Part shown: positions 53,220 through 62,349 of the stretch, piece by piece
How positions within the stretch are numbered: the stretch's first letter is position 1
How the letters are laid out: each line of letters begins with the position of its first letter
Origin: Streptomyces sp. NBC_01317
GTDB lineage: Bacteria > Actinomycetota > Actinomycetes > Streptomycetales > Streptomycetaceae
Assembly (NCBI RefSeq): GCF_035961655.1
Contig: NZ_CP108393.1
Span: 124,001 to 188,000, forward strand
Direction: 5' to 3'
DNA: 64,000 nt
Translations under genes and position numbers: made by a program
Notes under the pieces: generated by a model
Database searches by the model: none
What the model was told of the DNA's origin: nothing
What the model saw: only the letters and a program-made list of their open reading frames with translations

Positions 53220-54120
53220 ACGCGGACGCCGAGACCTCGATGGACGCTGATGCCCCGGCTCCCTTCGGGTGGTGGCGGCGCAGGTTGGCGGCGAGGACGC
53301 GGTCGAGTGTGCGGTCGGACAGGAACGGGCCCAGGCGCATGATCAGGGCGGCGTCCCGGCCCGCGGTGTAGCGGGTACGCGGTCGGCGGGCCGTCACGGC
53401 CTTCGCGACGACCCGGGCGGCGGCGTCGGCGGTCAGGCCCGACGCGGTGCCCGTGGCCATCAAGGTGTTGTTCGCCCGGACCAGGCTGCCGTAACGCGCG
53501 TGCTGCTCCGGGGTCATCCGGGTGGCCAGGTCGTCCGCCGTCGCGATGCCGCGGGCCGCGATCTCCGTACGGACACCGCCCGGCTCGACCACGACAACCT
53601 GGACGCCCAGCGGCTCGACCTCCCGGCGGAGGGAGTCGCTGACCGCTTCCAGGGCGAACTTGGCGCCGGCGTACGCGCCGTAGGTGGCCATGGCGTACTT
53701 GCCGCCGATCGAGCTGATGTTGATCACGCGGCCCTTGGCACGCAGCAGTGCGGGCAGGAGCGCCTGGGTGACGGCGATGTGGCCGAACAGGTTGACCTCG
53801 AAGACGCGCCGCCACTCGGTCAACGGCAGGGTTTCGACCGGCGCGTTCACCTGGATTCCGGCGTTGTTGACGAGCGCGTGGAGCGGGCGCGGGTCGTCGG
53901 CGATCCGGGCGGCGAGTGCCTCCACCTGCTCGGACCTGGTGATGTCGAGGATGACCGGCTCGACGCCGGCCGCCCGGATCGCGTCGGCGTCGTTCTCCCG
54001 TCGCACGCCGGCCAGAACGTGGAATCCCTGCCGGGCCAGTTCCCGGGCGGTGGCCGCGCCCAGGCCCGTGGAGGCTCCGGTCACGACGATCAGCTTCTGC
54101 GTTTCGGATGACGTTGTCAC
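53212..54120 (-). CDS. Short-chain dehydrogenase/reductase (SDR)
   Basis: A 302-aa classical SDR with cofactor motif TGASTGLGAATA, NNAGIQ, catalytic Ser in ISSIGG and Tyr/Lys in YGAYAGAKFALE. The substrate is unknown. The GTG start is at 54120. A TTGACA (54155-54150) and TAGCGT (54133-54128) on the minus strand put the transcript start almost on the GTG, so the mRNA is probably leaderless. It diverges from a TetR gene that likely represses it. Confidence 0.9.
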   Translation of the reverse strand: MTTSSETQKLIVVTGASTGLGAATARELARQGFHVLAGVRRENDADAIRAAGVEPVILDITRSEQVEALAARIADDPRPLHALVNNAGIQVNAPVETLPLTEWRRVFEVNLFGHIAVTQALLPALLRAKGRVINISSIGGKYAMATYGAYAGAKFALEAVSDSLRREVEPLGVQVVVVEPGGVRTEIAARGIATADDLATRMTPEQHARYGSLVRANNTLMATGTASGLTADAAARVVAKAVTARRPRTRYTAGRDAALIMRLGPFLSDRTLDRVLAANLRRHHPKGAGASASIEVSASASK

Positions 54121-54164
54121 CTTGGCGACGCTACCAGTTCGGATGACACTGTCAACTGTATGAT
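54109..54164. promoter_or_regulatory. Twin operators and divergent leaderless promoters of SDR and TetR genes
   Basis: Two copies of TGACNNNGTCA, each within a TTCGGATGAC context, lie at 54109-54119 and 54144-54154, 35 bp apart. The first overlaps the SDR start codon. The second covers the SDR -35 box (TTGACA, minus strand) and adjoins TATGAT (54159-54164), the TetR -10 box. This arrangement would let one TetR protein repress both genes. Confidence 0.78.
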
Positions 54165-54171
54165 GGGCGCC

Positions 54172-54822
54172 ATGGTCACCCGCGCGGAGTCCGCCGCTGC
54201 CACCCGCCGCGCCCTGCTCGACGCGGCCGCCGAACTCCTCGACCTCGGCGGGCCCGAAGCGGTCACTCTGCGCGAGGTGGGCGCGCGGGCCGGGGTGACC
54301 AGGGGGGCGCCGTACCGGCACTTCACGGGCAAGGACAGCCTGCTGACCGCCGTCGCGACCGAGAGCTGGGAGCGGATCGCCGACCAGGTCCACGCGCTGC
54401 GGACCGACCCGGACCTGTCGGCCTCGGACCGGCTGCGGGGCGCTCTCCGTACGCTCCTCCGTGTCGGCCGGGACCGGCCGCACCTGTACCAGATGTTGTT
54501 CCGGCGCCCCGGACACCGCCCCGAAGAACTCGGTGAGGGACTGGATCACGTCCGGCGTCAGCTGTGCGGAACGGAGGGCGACCTGATCGCGGACCGCATG
54601 CGCGCGGCCGGGCGGTTCCGGGACGAGTTCCTGGCGATCGTCGCGGACGTCGTCGGGGGGCGCGACACACGGCACTACGGCGCCCTGCTGCTCAGCGGCG
54701 CCCACGGCATCGCGGACATGGAGCTGAGCGGCCACCTCGACACCGACCAGTTGCGCACCACTGCGGACGCGCTGGTCGACACCCTCGTCCGCATGGTCGC
54801 GAGCGGCGGCGAAACGGCGTAG
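54172..54822 (+). CDS. TetR/AcrR-family repressor, divergent from the SDR gene
   Basis: A 216-aa regulator with the N-terminal DNA-binding region TRRALLDAAAELLDLGGPEAVTLREVGARAGVTRGAPYRHF, followed by an all-helical domain. The start is placed at ATG 54172 because the -10 box TATGAT would start the transcript there (leaderless); ATGs at 54160 and 54163 are alternatives. Twin TGACNNNGTCA sites ahead of it fit autoregulation. Confidence 0.88.
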   Translation: MVTRAESAAATRRALLDAAAELLDLGGPEAVTLREVGARAGVTRGAPYRHFTGKDSLLTAVATESWERIADQVHALRTDPDLSASDRLRGALRTLLRVGRDRPHLYQMLFRRPGHRPEELGEGLDHVRRQLCGTEGDLIADRMRAAGRFRDEFLAIVADVVGGRDTRHYGALLLSGAHGIADMELSGHLDTDQLRTTADALVDTLVRMVASGGETA

Positions 54823-54860
54823 CGGACACCGCGCCGCCGGAAGTCTCCGAAAGCGACTGC

Positions 54861-55463
54861 TCAGCGGATATGCCGGCCGGCGAGGGCGCGGGCCGCACGG
54901 GCGGCCTGCTCCTCGACGGACGAGGGGGTGTTCCAGAGGCCCGGCAGCATGTCCTGCCGCTGGAAGAGGGCCAGACCGTGGGCCGCCGCGGCGACCTGGA
55001 CCAGCAGCTCGAACGCCTGGTCCGCGCCGGGGGCGATCCGGCCGGTGACAGGCATCAGGTCGTCGTGCAACACACCGCCCGCCCGGGCCAGTTCGGGGTG
55101 GCGGCTCTTGTCGAGGCCGGCCATGAACGTGATGTCGAACAGGGCGCGCTCCTCGACGGCGAACCGTACGTAGGCGACCGCGAACGCCGCCAGCTGCTCG
55201 GCCGGGTCCGTGTGCGCGGCCAGCGCGGCGCGGTAGCGGCGGCGCTGCTCCTCGTATCCCTTCACGGCCAGTGAGGCCAGCAGGGCCTCCCGGTCGGCGA
55301 AGTGCTTGTACGGCGCGGACACGCTCACCCCGGCCTTCCGGCAGGCCTCGGCGAGGGTGAATCCGTGCGGGCCGCGCTCGGCGACCAGGACGAGGGCGGC
55401 TTCCTCCAGCGCGTTGCGCAGATCCCCGTGATGGGTGCCGGTGGGGCGCCGTTTGACTGTCAT
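54861..55463 (-). CDS. TetR-family regulator
   Basis: A 200-aa regulator whose N-terminal HTH is LRNALEEAALVLVAERGPHGFTLAEACRKAGVSVSAPYKHFADREALLASL. It has a C-terminal ligand domain of the TetR_C type. A perfect ATTCACC/GGTGAAT repeat lies between it and a divergent, now broken, SDR gene, which was presumably its target. Confidence 0.87.
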   Translation of the reverse strand: MTVKRRPTGTHHGDLRNALEEAALVLVAERGPHGFTLAEACRKAGVSVSAPYKHFADREALLASLAVKGYEEQRRRYRAALAAHTDPAEQLAAFAVAYVRFAVEERALFDITFMAGLDKSRHPELARAGGVLHDDLMPVTGRIAPGADQAFELLVQVAAAAHGLALFQRQDMLPGLWNTPSSVEEQAARAARALAGRHIR

Positions 55464-55481
55464 GGCCTCAAGGTTAACACT

Positions 55482-55499
55482 ATTCACCAGAAGGTGAAT
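55482..55499. promoter_or_regulatory. Operator ATTCACC-AGAA-GGTGAAT with an extra half-site
   Basis: Perfect 7-bp arms with a 4-bp spacer lie 19 bp before the TetR start. A third ATTCACC half-site follows at 55503-55509. It is a typical TetR operator, and on the minus strand TAGTGT adjoining it could be the -10 box of the regulator gene. Confidence 0.75.
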
Positions 55500-55593
55500 G
55501 GCATTCACCATGGGCGTGGGCCTCTCTTGGCCCGGTGGCGGCCACCGAGTGCCGGCCATCAACCCCCCGTACCCCCTACTTGTGGAGGAACCG

Positions 55594-56136
55594 ATGCCCC
55601 GACCGAAGCCCGCACGCTGGACGGCCCGCGACATCCCCGACCAGAGCGGTCGCACGGCCGTGATCACGGGCGCCAACACCGGCATCGGCCTGGAGACGGC
55701 CAAGGCTCTCGCCCTGCGCGGGGCGGCGGTGGTCCTGGCGGTACGGGACCCCGACAAGGGCAAGCACGCGGCGGAGGAGATCGCCCCTGGGGCACTTCGC
55801 CCTGACCGGGCTGCTGCTGGACCTGCTGCCCGCCTCCCCCGCCTCCCGGGTGGTCACGGTCAGCAGCGCGGGCCACCGCATGGGCGGCCCGATCGATCTC
55901 GGCGATCCCGACTGGCGGGCCCGCCCCTACGACCGGACCGCCGCGTACGGGCATTCCAAGCTGGCCAACCTGATGTTCACGTACGAACTCGACCGCAGAC
56001 TGCCCGCGACCGGACCGCTCGCCGTCGCCGCCCATCCCGGCGGCGCCGACACCACCGGCTCCCGGACCGCGATGTCCCACTCCTCGGCCCTCACCCGCGC
56101 GGCCTTCGCGGTGGTCCGGCCGCTGCTCCTCCAGGG
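55594..56136 (+). pseudogene. SDR remnant with internal deletion and frameshift
   Basis: The N-terminus is intact (GGAGGAA before [33 protein letters not shown]). At about 55785 the sequence jumps from AAEEIA to [16 protein letters not shown] in another frame. Some 60 codons, including the NNAG motif, have been lost. The remainder ([13 protein letters not shown], the [20 protein letters not shown] catalytic part) is recognisable, then it breaks off into the amidohydrolase fragment. It is the likely former target of the divergent TetR gene. Confidence 0.82.
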
Positions 56137-56214
56137 AAGGTCGCCGATCACCGGGTCGTACGTCACCACGTGGCCTCCACGGATGAGCAGATCGTTGCCA
56201 GGGACACCGGACAC
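56134..56214 (-). pseudogene. Amidohydrolase N-terminal fragment
   Basis: From GTG 56214 the minus strand encodes about 27 residues, [21 protein letters not shown]. This is the typical start of amidohydrolases (cytosine/guanine deaminase type), where the first strand precedes the metal site. It stops where it meets the truncated SDR gene. The rest of the enzyme is gone. Confidence 0.65.
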
Positions 56215-56272
56215 AGCGCACTCGCCCTCACCGGCCCGCGGCGGGCACGATCGGCTCCCGGTGGGCCACTAG

Positions 56273-56287
56273 GTATACGGTGGATAC
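56273..56287. promoter_or_regulatory. Near-palindrome GTATACGGTGGATAC, possible HxlR site
   Basis: GTATAC and GGATAC arms (one mismatch as an inverted repeat) with a GGT centre lie 80 bp before the HxlR gene and just ahead of the amidohydrolase remnant. HxlR proteins often bind such GTAT/ATAC elements in a divergent promoter. Confidence 0.5.
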
Positions 56288-56368
56288 TGTCTCCGTCCAG
56301 CATCGGACGGGGCCCAGGAGCCCGCAGGAAGGCAGTTCCGACTGCCCTGGTATCCCGGAGGGAACCTC

Positions 56369-56779
56369 ATGACGGACACCGCGCACGTGCCGCGCGCCGA
56401 CCAGGGGGCCCTGCTGCGGGACGTGCTCCAGAGGATCGGCGACAAGTGGTCGGTGATCGTCATCTGCCGCCTCGACGGCGCTCCCCGGCGGTTCAACGAG
56501 CTGCGCCGCCTCACCGACGGGATCACCCAGCGCATGCTGAGCGCCACCTTGCGCCGGCTCGAACGCGACGGACTGGTGAGCCGTACGGTGCACCCGACCG
56601 TCCCGCCCCGGGTCGAGTACGCGCTGACGGAGCGCGGCCGTGGCCTGCATACGATCCTCTATCAGGTCGTGGACTGGACCGAGGAGAACCTGGCGGGCAT
56701 CGAGGCTTCGCGTGTTGCGTACGACACGGGGACGGGTGCGGACGCGGGTGCGGACACGGCGCCTGGCGCGGGGCGCTGA
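56369..56779 (+). CDS. HxlR-family winged-helix regulator
   Basis: A 136-aa protein with the HxlR domain [76 protein letters not shown]. The tail is Gly/Ala/Asp-rich. GGAGGGAACC precedes the ATG. Its probable target, the divergent amidohydrolase, survives only as a fragment. Confidence 0.9.
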   Translation: MTDTAHVPRADQGALLRDVLQRIGDKWSVIVICRLDGAPRRFNELRRLTDGITQRMLSATLRRLERDGLVSRTVHPTVPPRVEYALTERGRGLHTILYQVVDWTEENLAGIEASRVAYDTGTGADAGADTAPGAGR

Positions 56780-56856
56780 CGACCCGTCCTGACCGGTGTG
56801 TTTCATGTGCGTTGCGATGAGCGCTTTCGATAGGGTGAGGGGCGGAGGTGACTGCT

Positions 56857-58974
56857 GTGTCGCAGCAGGACGAGCTTTTCGCTTCGGTCGACGCGCTGTT
56901 GGAGCAGGTGGCCGCGCAGGACGGGCTGCCCGAGCCGGACGAGCGCAAGCGCCTGCGGAAGGCGGCCGGCCTGAGCCAGGAGCAGGTCGCGAGGGCGCTG
57001 GACGTGCGCCGCGAGGCCGTGACCGCCTGGGAGGCGGGCCGCACCGAACCGCGCGCGCCGAAGCGGGCCGCGTACATCCGCCTGCTGGAGGGCCTCGCCG
57101 CCCGCCACCCCGCGCCGGCCGAGCAACCGCCCACGGCGCCACCGCCGCCCGAGCAGGCCCCAGCCCCGGTCCCCGCCCCCGCCCCGACCCCGCCGCCTCG
57201 CGCGGCCGAGCCGCCGGCCCCGGTCCGGCAGAGCCCCCCGGTGAGCCAACCGCCACGCCGACGCCCCACCCCCGCACGCACGTCCACCCCCACCGCTCCC
57301 ACCACCTCCCCCGACCCCCGCTTCGCCAACGGCCCCCTCGCGGTCCTGGACGGTGAGGGGAACGCGTACTGCGCCGCCGGCACCGTCCTGGACTGCCCGG
57401 CCGACGACGTGGTCTCCCTCGTCGCCTGGACCCTCGCGGAGGCCGGACTCGGCGCCCCCCGCCTGCACCGCAACGGCAAGGACGCCGACCCGCTGATCGT
57501 GCTCACCGAGGGAGCCGCGGAACGCCTCGGCCTGCCCGCCGAGTTGGCCGACCGGCGCGCCCTGCGCCTGCCCGACGGCCACCCCGTCCTCAAGCGACTG
57601 GCCCGCGCCAAGTGGCAGTTGACCAAGCGCGGCTTCGGCCCGTGGGCGCGGATCTACCGGCCCGCACGGGACGGCCGCCGGCAGTGTGTGCAGCTCGCGG
57701 TGGTGCCCTGGGGCGCGCTCGACCAACGCGCCTGGGGTGACGCCGGCGCACTCTCTCCCGCGGACCTCGCCCATGTGCTGGGCTCCTACGCCACGTCGGT
57801 CCTCACCCCCCGCGGCTCCACCGCCGTCTCCGGCCTGGAGCTGATGACCGCCCTGCGGCCCCCGACCAGGGCGGTGCAGGACGAGACCGGCGCCTGGGTC
57901 TCCGGGCCGGTGCCCGGCTCGCTCACCGCCGCCGTCGACCCGGCGCCCCCCGAGGCCCCCGACGAACACCCCGTGGCCGCCGCGCTGTACCCCCGTACCC
58001 ACCGGCGCACCCCTGACGAGGTGCTGGACGAGGAGGCGTACGACTGGATCCGTGACCCCGAGCTGCTGACCGACGAGGAGTGCGCGAAGCCGTACGCGGT
58101 CGGCATCGACGTCAACATGGCCTTCGCCGCCGCCGCGAACCGCCTGGTGGTCGGTACGGGCCCGGCGGTCCACGTGACGAACCCGGCCTTCGACAAGAAG
58201 CTGCCCGGCTCGTGGCTGGTCGACCTCTCCGGGATCGAGATCGACCCGCGCCTGCCGTCCCCCTTCACCCCGCAGGGGACCCGGCCGTCCGGCCCCGCCT
58301 GGTACGCGACCCCGACCGTGGCGTACGCGGCGGAGCTGGGCCATCCGGTACGACCCGCCGAGGCGTACGTCCGGCCCGCGAACGGGGCGTACCTCGACGC
58401 CTGGTACACCCGGCTGCGGGACGCCTACCTGGCCACCATGGAGCGGCTCGGCGTGGTCACCGGCATGTCCGAGCGGGACTTCCTGACCGCGATGGAACAC
58501 CACAAGAGCGCCGACCCCGCGCAGGTCGCCGTGCTGACGGCCGTCAAGTCCACGGTCAAGGGCGGGATCGGCAAACTGCGGGAGCGCCCGCAGGGCACGG
58601 CGTACACCTTCGGCGAACGCTGGCCGTCCCTCGAACGCCCCACCTGGCGGCCCGACATCCGCGCCGCCGTCATCTCCGCCGCCCGCGTCAACATGCACCG
58701 CAAGATGCTCAAGCTGGCGGCCACCGGCCTCTTCCCGGTCGCGGTGCTCTCCGACTGCGCCGTCTACCTGTCCGACGGACCCTCACCCCTGGACTTCCTG
58801 CCGTACACCCCGGAGGGCAAGCCGCTGCCCGGCGGATTCCGGCTCGGCGTCAGTCCCGGCATGGTCAAGCACGAGGGCACCCAGGATCTGATGTGGGCGG
58901 TACGGATGCTCGACGCGGGCCACAACCCCGCGCGGCACATCAAAGGCACCGACGCCGCGATCGACGGGGAGTAA
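56857..58974 (+). CDS. tap: Telomere-associated protein Tap
   Basis: A 705-aa protein. An N-terminal helix-turn-helix (LRKAAGLSQEQVARALDVRREAVTAWEAGRTEPRAPKR) is followed by a long Pro/Ala-rich linker (about 85-150) and a large conserved region: VGIDVNMAFAAAANRLVVG, PGSWLVDLSGIEIDPRLPSPF, TAVKSTVKGGIGKLRERPQG and RAAVISAARVNMHRKMLKLA. Tap binds the single-stranded 3' overhang of Streptomyces telomeres and recruits the terminal protein. GTG 56857 is chosen because GGAGG lies eight bases before it. tpg follows after six bases. Confidence 0.92.
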   Translation: MSQQDELFASVDALLEQVAAQDGLPEPDERKRLRKAAGLSQEQVARALDVRREAVTAWEAGRTEPRAPKRAAYIRLLEGLAARHPAPAEQPPTAPPPPEQAPAPVPAPAPTPPPRAAEPPAPVRQSPPVSQPPRRRPTPARTSTPTAPTTSPDPRFANGPLAVLDGEGNAYCAAGTVLDCPADDVVSLVAWTLAEAGLGAPRLHRNGKDADPLIVLTEGAAERLGLPAELADRRALRLPDGHPVLKRLARAKWQLTKRGFGPWARIYRPARDGRRQCVQLAVVPWGALDQRAWGDAGALSPADLAHVLGSYATSVLTPRGSTAVSGLELMTALRPPTRAVQDETGAWVSGPVPGSLTAAVDPAPPEAPDEHPVAAALYPRTHRRTPDEVLDEEAYDWIRDPELLTDEECAKPYAVGIDVNMAFAAAANRLVVGTGPAVHVTNPAFDKKLPGSWLVDLSGIEIDPRLPSPFTPQGTRPSGPAWYATPTVAYAAELGHPVRPAEAYVRPANGAYLDAWYTRLRDAYLATMERLGVVTGMSERDFLTAMEHHKSADPAQVAVLTAVKSTVKGGIGKLRERPQGTAYTFGERWPSLERPTWRPDIRAAVISAARVNMHRKMLKLAATGLFPVAVLSDCAVYLSDGPSPLDFLPYTPEGKPLPGGFRLGVSPGMVKHEGTQDLMWAVRMLDAGHNPARHIKGTDAAIDGE

Positions 58975-58980
58975 CACCTG

Positions 58981-59538
58981 ATGGGCATCCTGGGCGACAG
59001 TCTCGACAAGGCGGAGGCCAACACCTTCACGCGCCCGATCCCGGCGTCCGCGCAGGCGCGGATGAAGTTCCTCCTACGGAAGGAGGGCGGCTCGACCCGC
59101 GCGGTCGCCCGGCGCCTGGGCATCTCGCAGCGCACGGTGGAGCGGTACGTGAAGGGCCAGCTGAAACGCCCGCGCGCCGATCTCGCGGCGCGCCTCGCCG
59201 ACGAGGTACGGAAGGACTGGCAGCCGAGGGTCAGGCAACGCGCCCGCCGGAAGGCCGCGAGCTCCACGGGCGTGGTGATCGAAACGCGCGCCCGCTTCGG
59301 CTTCACGGCGGCCCCCGGCACATCGGACGACGGTCGCATCCGCCGTATCACCCAGCACCTCCCGCCCCCGTACGCGGCCCGCCTCTTCGAGGCCCGCTCC
59401 GTGGGCGCCGCCGAGGACCAACTCCGCGCGATCGCCGCGGAGGGCCTCCAGGAGATCTACTTCAAGGACGGCGGCCGCCGCGCCCAGGGCCTGTCGGTCG
59501 AGTTCACGGACATCGACTACATCGAACTGGACTACTGA
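58981..59538 (+). CDS. tpg: Telomere terminal protein Tpg
   Basis: A 185-aa basic protein with an HTH (STRAVARRLGISQRTVERYVKGQLKRP), an Arg/Lys-rich middle and a C-terminal region ending FTDIDYIELDY. Tpg is the protein covalently linked to the 5' ends of linear Streptomyces chromosomes and plasmids, and it primes end patching. Its ribosome site GGGGAG lies in the end of tap, so the genes form one operon. Confidence 0.92.
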   Translation: MGILGDSLDKAEANTFTRPIPASAQARMKFLLRKEGGSTRAVARRLGISQRTVERYVKGQLKRPRADLAARLADEVRKDWQPRVRQRARRKAASSTGVVIETRARFGFTAAPGTSDDGRIRRITQHLPPPYAARLFEARSVGAAEDQLRAIAAEGLQEIYFKDGGRRAQGLSVEFTDIDYIELDY

Positions 59539-59961
59539 CCAAGGCTCCCGCGCCCGTACGGCAGCCCGTTGTGACGGCCGATTGAGCCGAAGCACGATGG
59601 TTGTCACATAGGCAGGCTGGTTGTCACCGACGGTGTTGTGGGCGGTTGAGCCTGAGCGCGACAGGTCGACAACTGTGGTGTGACTGAGCACTAGAGGTGG
59701 CGGATGAGGACTTGATCTGGCGGGCTGTGCACGCTGGTGCGCCAGCCCTGAGGCCAGCCAGGTCGACCCGTAGTCGTCATGGGGGCCGTGCGGCGAAAGA
59801 GTTTGTCACGAGGTGGGATGTCGACAACGATCACCTCATGACGACCAGAAAGAGCCATGCCGTTTAGGCGCCTCGCTCCCCTCTCTACCGCTCGCGCGCC
59901 GCCGCCCGCCGCTCACCGCAGCGCCCGATGGCCGTGACCGCCCACCCAGGAGAGCCCGCCC
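59539..59961. repeat. 423-bp non-coding region with diverged repeats, possible mobile-element relic
   Basis: No gene is recognised. TTGTCAC occurs at 59601, 59621 and 59803, and GTCGACAAC near 59665 and 59820. Two copies of a TTGAGCC-x-x-AGC-x-CGA unit lie at about 59581 and 59644. The base composition is less GC-rich than in neighbouring genes. The AGGAG at 59948 serves the next gene. Confidence 0.5.
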
Positions 59962-60828
59962 GTGCAGACGACCGCCCTCACTCCCTACGCTCACCTCCCC
60001 CGAGCTCACCACGATCGCCACGTCCTGACCAGTACCGTCGACGTATTCGGTGTCGCCCACTGGCTGCTCGCCGAACACGCCCCGCAGCCCGGCGGCGATG
60101 TCCGGGTCTTCGACGCCCTGGTCGTGTCCGTCCATCCGGACGGCGCCGTCGAACTGACCGAGCTGCGCGCCGTCCGGGCCCGCTGGCCGCATCTGGACCG
60201 CCTGCCCGACGGCGGATTCGTCGTCGCTGCGTCTCGCGCCCGTCGGTACGAGGACGGGAACCAGGTCCAGCTCTTCGACGGACTCGGCCAGGAGACCTCA
60301 TCCTTCTCCGTCGGAGACGCCATCGAGCACCTGCTCGTGGACGAGGCCGGCCTCATCTGGGTCGGGCACTTCGACGAGAACCCGTCCGGAATCCGTCGCT
60401 GGAGCACCACAGGCCACCCCATGTGGGCGTCGGACAGTGCCGACATCCCCGGCCTCTTCGACTGCTACGCCCTGAACGTGTCGGGCACCACCGCCTGGGC
60501 CTGCACCTACACGGACTTCCCGCTCGCTGAGATACGCCCCAACCGACGCGAACAGCCCGTGAGGGTCTGGACGAACCAGATACGGGGCGCCAAGGCAGTG
60601 GCTGTCCACGGAGATCAGGTGGCCTTCTACGGCGGCTACGGTGAGGAGCAGGACCGACTCGCTCACGGCAAGCTCACCGAATCATCGGTCGAGCCAACGG
60701 ACGTCGGCCTGCTCACCCTCCCTGATGGCACCGCCCCGGGCCGCCGACGGGTCGTCGGCCGAGGAAACAGGATCTACGTCCAGGCCGAGCCGTTCACCGC
60801 GTGGGGCATGCTCGACCTCAGCAGCTGA
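59962..60828 (+). CDS. Conserved hypothetical protein, possible beta-propeller
   Basis: A 288-aa soluble protein with recurring short strands ending in Trp or Asp-Gly: DRLPDGGFVVAASRARR, QVQLFDGLGQETSSFSVGDAIEHLLVDEAGLIWVGHFDENP and VRVWTNQIRGAKAVAVHGDQVAFYGGYG. This suggests a WD/NHL-like propeller. There is no signal peptide. AGGAG lies nine bases before the GTG. The function is unknown. Confidence 0.65.
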   Translation: MQTTALTPYAHLPRAHHDRHVLTSTVDVFGVAHWLLAEHAPQPGGDVRVFDALVVSVHPDGAVELTELRAVRARWPHLDRLPDGGFVVAASRARRYEDGNQVQLFDGLGQETSSFSVGDAIEHLLVDEAGLIWVGHFDENPSGIRRWSTTGHPMWASDSADIPGLFDCYALNVSGTTAWACTYTDFPLAEIRPNRREQPVRVWTNQIRGAKAVAVHGDQVAFYGGYGEEQDRLAHGKLTESSVEPTDVGLLTLPDGTAPGRRRVVGRGNRIYVQAEPFTAWGMLDLSS

Positions 60829-60879
60829 TACCCGACGCTGGCTGGGCCCATCAGCGAGATGCGCAGGCGCCCGGCGCCC

Positions 60880-61382
60880 GGCGGCCCTGACCTCCACGCG
60901 GGCACCTTCGGCGGCGATGGTCGCGGTCGTACGGGCGCCGACCGCCTCGGGGAGGAAGATCCGTACCGGCAGGCCCAGCAGCCGCCCCGTTCGGGCCAGC
61001 GCGTGCCCGTGGTTGCCGTCGCCGGCGGCGATCAACTCCATCGGGGCAGGGCGGCGGCGCGTGCGCGCATCTCCTCGACGGTCGCCGGTCCCGGCGGTGC
61101 GCCCACGCGCTCGGCGAGGACGCCGTGGACCGCGTACCAGACGCCGAGCGCCTTGAACGCCGGGAGTCCGAGGCGGGTCGACTCGTCCTTGACGAAGGCG
61201 CGCCGGACGCCGAGTCCGGCGGCGACCGCGGGCAGTTCGACCAGCGGCGTCGGGCCGGGCGCGGGCAGGGCCGCGTGGAAGAGGGGTACGTCGGCCGGTG
61301 GCGGCTCACAGGTCCAGTCCCTCGCGGTCGCGTTCACGTACCAGGAAGGGGCGCTGTCGACGGCTCGCGGTGCGGGGGACAC
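60880..61382 (-). pseudogene. Diaminopropionate ammonia-lyase-like PLP enzyme, frameshifted and truncated
   Basis: From GTG 61382 the minus strand encodes WYVNATARDW, PTPLVELPAVAAGLGVRRAFVKDESTRLGLPAFKALG (PLP Lys in PAFKALG) and a helix ending at 61032 in a stop. The continuation ELIAAGDGNHGHALARTGRLLGLPVRIFLPE is in another frame (one-base change near 61035). Similarity ends near 60880, next to the preceding gene. The intact family is about 400 aa, so more than half is lost. Confidence 0.78.
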
Positions 61383-61596
61383 CCGCCCACCCTCGCGCGT
61401 ACGGAGCCGCCGGTTAAAGCGGCACTCCACAGGGTGGGACGGCCGGGCCGTGGAGCCGAACGCACGTACAGGGCAGGCACCGCAGTATCCTTTCGCATAC
61501 TATTTGCCCCAGTTCCCCCGATCACACGTTTGGTTCCTTTGGGTGTAATTGATTGAACGGTCCATCCTCTTTGCCGGTCGGCGCGTTGTTCGGTGT

Positions 61597-62349
61597 GTGA
61601 ATCCACGTGAACTCTGGGAGCGGAACATCGTCCTGGCGGAAGCTTTCTGTGCCAGCGACGAGCGTGTCCGCCAGGCGCAGTCGACGCTGGACGACGCGCA
61701 GGCCGAGCGGAACAGAACCCTCGCCGCCTTCGCCGTCACCGTCGGCAACGACGGCTCGGTGGCGGATCTGATGGGACTGAACGAGCGGGAGGTACGGGTG
61801 GCCCGCCGCACCGTCGGGCGGGAGGACGCGCGCAGCGTCGCCAAGAACCTCCTCCTGGTCTGCGCCGCCGAGGACCCGCCGGAGCCCCCGCTCCAGCCGA
61901 ACTCCCCTGTCTCGACGGCCTCCACGGCCTCCCCGGTCGACACCACCACGGAGATGGAGGTCCATCTGCCGCACCCCAGGGAGGAGATGAACCCGCAGCA
62001 CCCGGACCCGGCCCTGTACGACCCGTCCCCGCCGCCCCAGGCCGCGCCCATGACGGGGCCCATGGTCGAGGAGAACGTCGTCTGGTCGTCGAGCATGGAC
62101 TCCGTCCTGCTGTGGAGCTGGCAGTCCGGCCTCGACCTCCAGACGGTGGCCGGCGAGCTGGGACTCGACCTGCGGACCCTCCTGCTGCGCGTGCAGACGC
62201 TCGCCGCCGACGGGCTGCTCACGTCCCCGTCCCCGTCGTCCGTCGACAACGGCCAGGCGGGGCGCCACCGCCGGCACTACGAGGAGGATCCCTACACGGC
62301 CCTGTTCAGCCCGGCCCCCGCCTCGTTCCCCTCACCCGTCTACCGCTGA
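61597..62349 (+). CDS. Hypothetical protein with two helix-turn-helix-like regions
   Basis: A protein of about 250 aa. The N-terminal helical part, SDERVRQAQSTLDDAQAERNRTLAAFAVTVGNDGSVADLMGLNEREVRVARRTVG, is HTH-like. A Pro/Thr-rich linker follows, then a second helical unit, LDLQTVAGELGLDLRTLLLRVQTLAADGLLT. It could be a DNA-binding regulator. GTG 61597 is a tentative start; an in-frame TTG at 61549 is possible. Its 3' end overlaps the convergent regulator remnant by ten bases. Confidence 0.55.
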   Translation: MNPRELWERNIVLAEAFCASDERVRQAQSTLDDAQAERNRTLAAFAVTVGNDGSVADLMGLNEREVRVARRTVGREDARSVAKNLLLVCAAEDPPEPPLQPNSPVSTASTASPVDTTTEMEVHLPHPREEMNPQHPDPALYDPSPPPQAAPMTGPMVEENVVWSSSMDSVLLWSWQSGLDLQTVAGELGLDLRTLLLRVQTLAADGLLTSPSPSSVDNGQAGRHRRHYEEDPYTALFSPAPASFPSPVYR

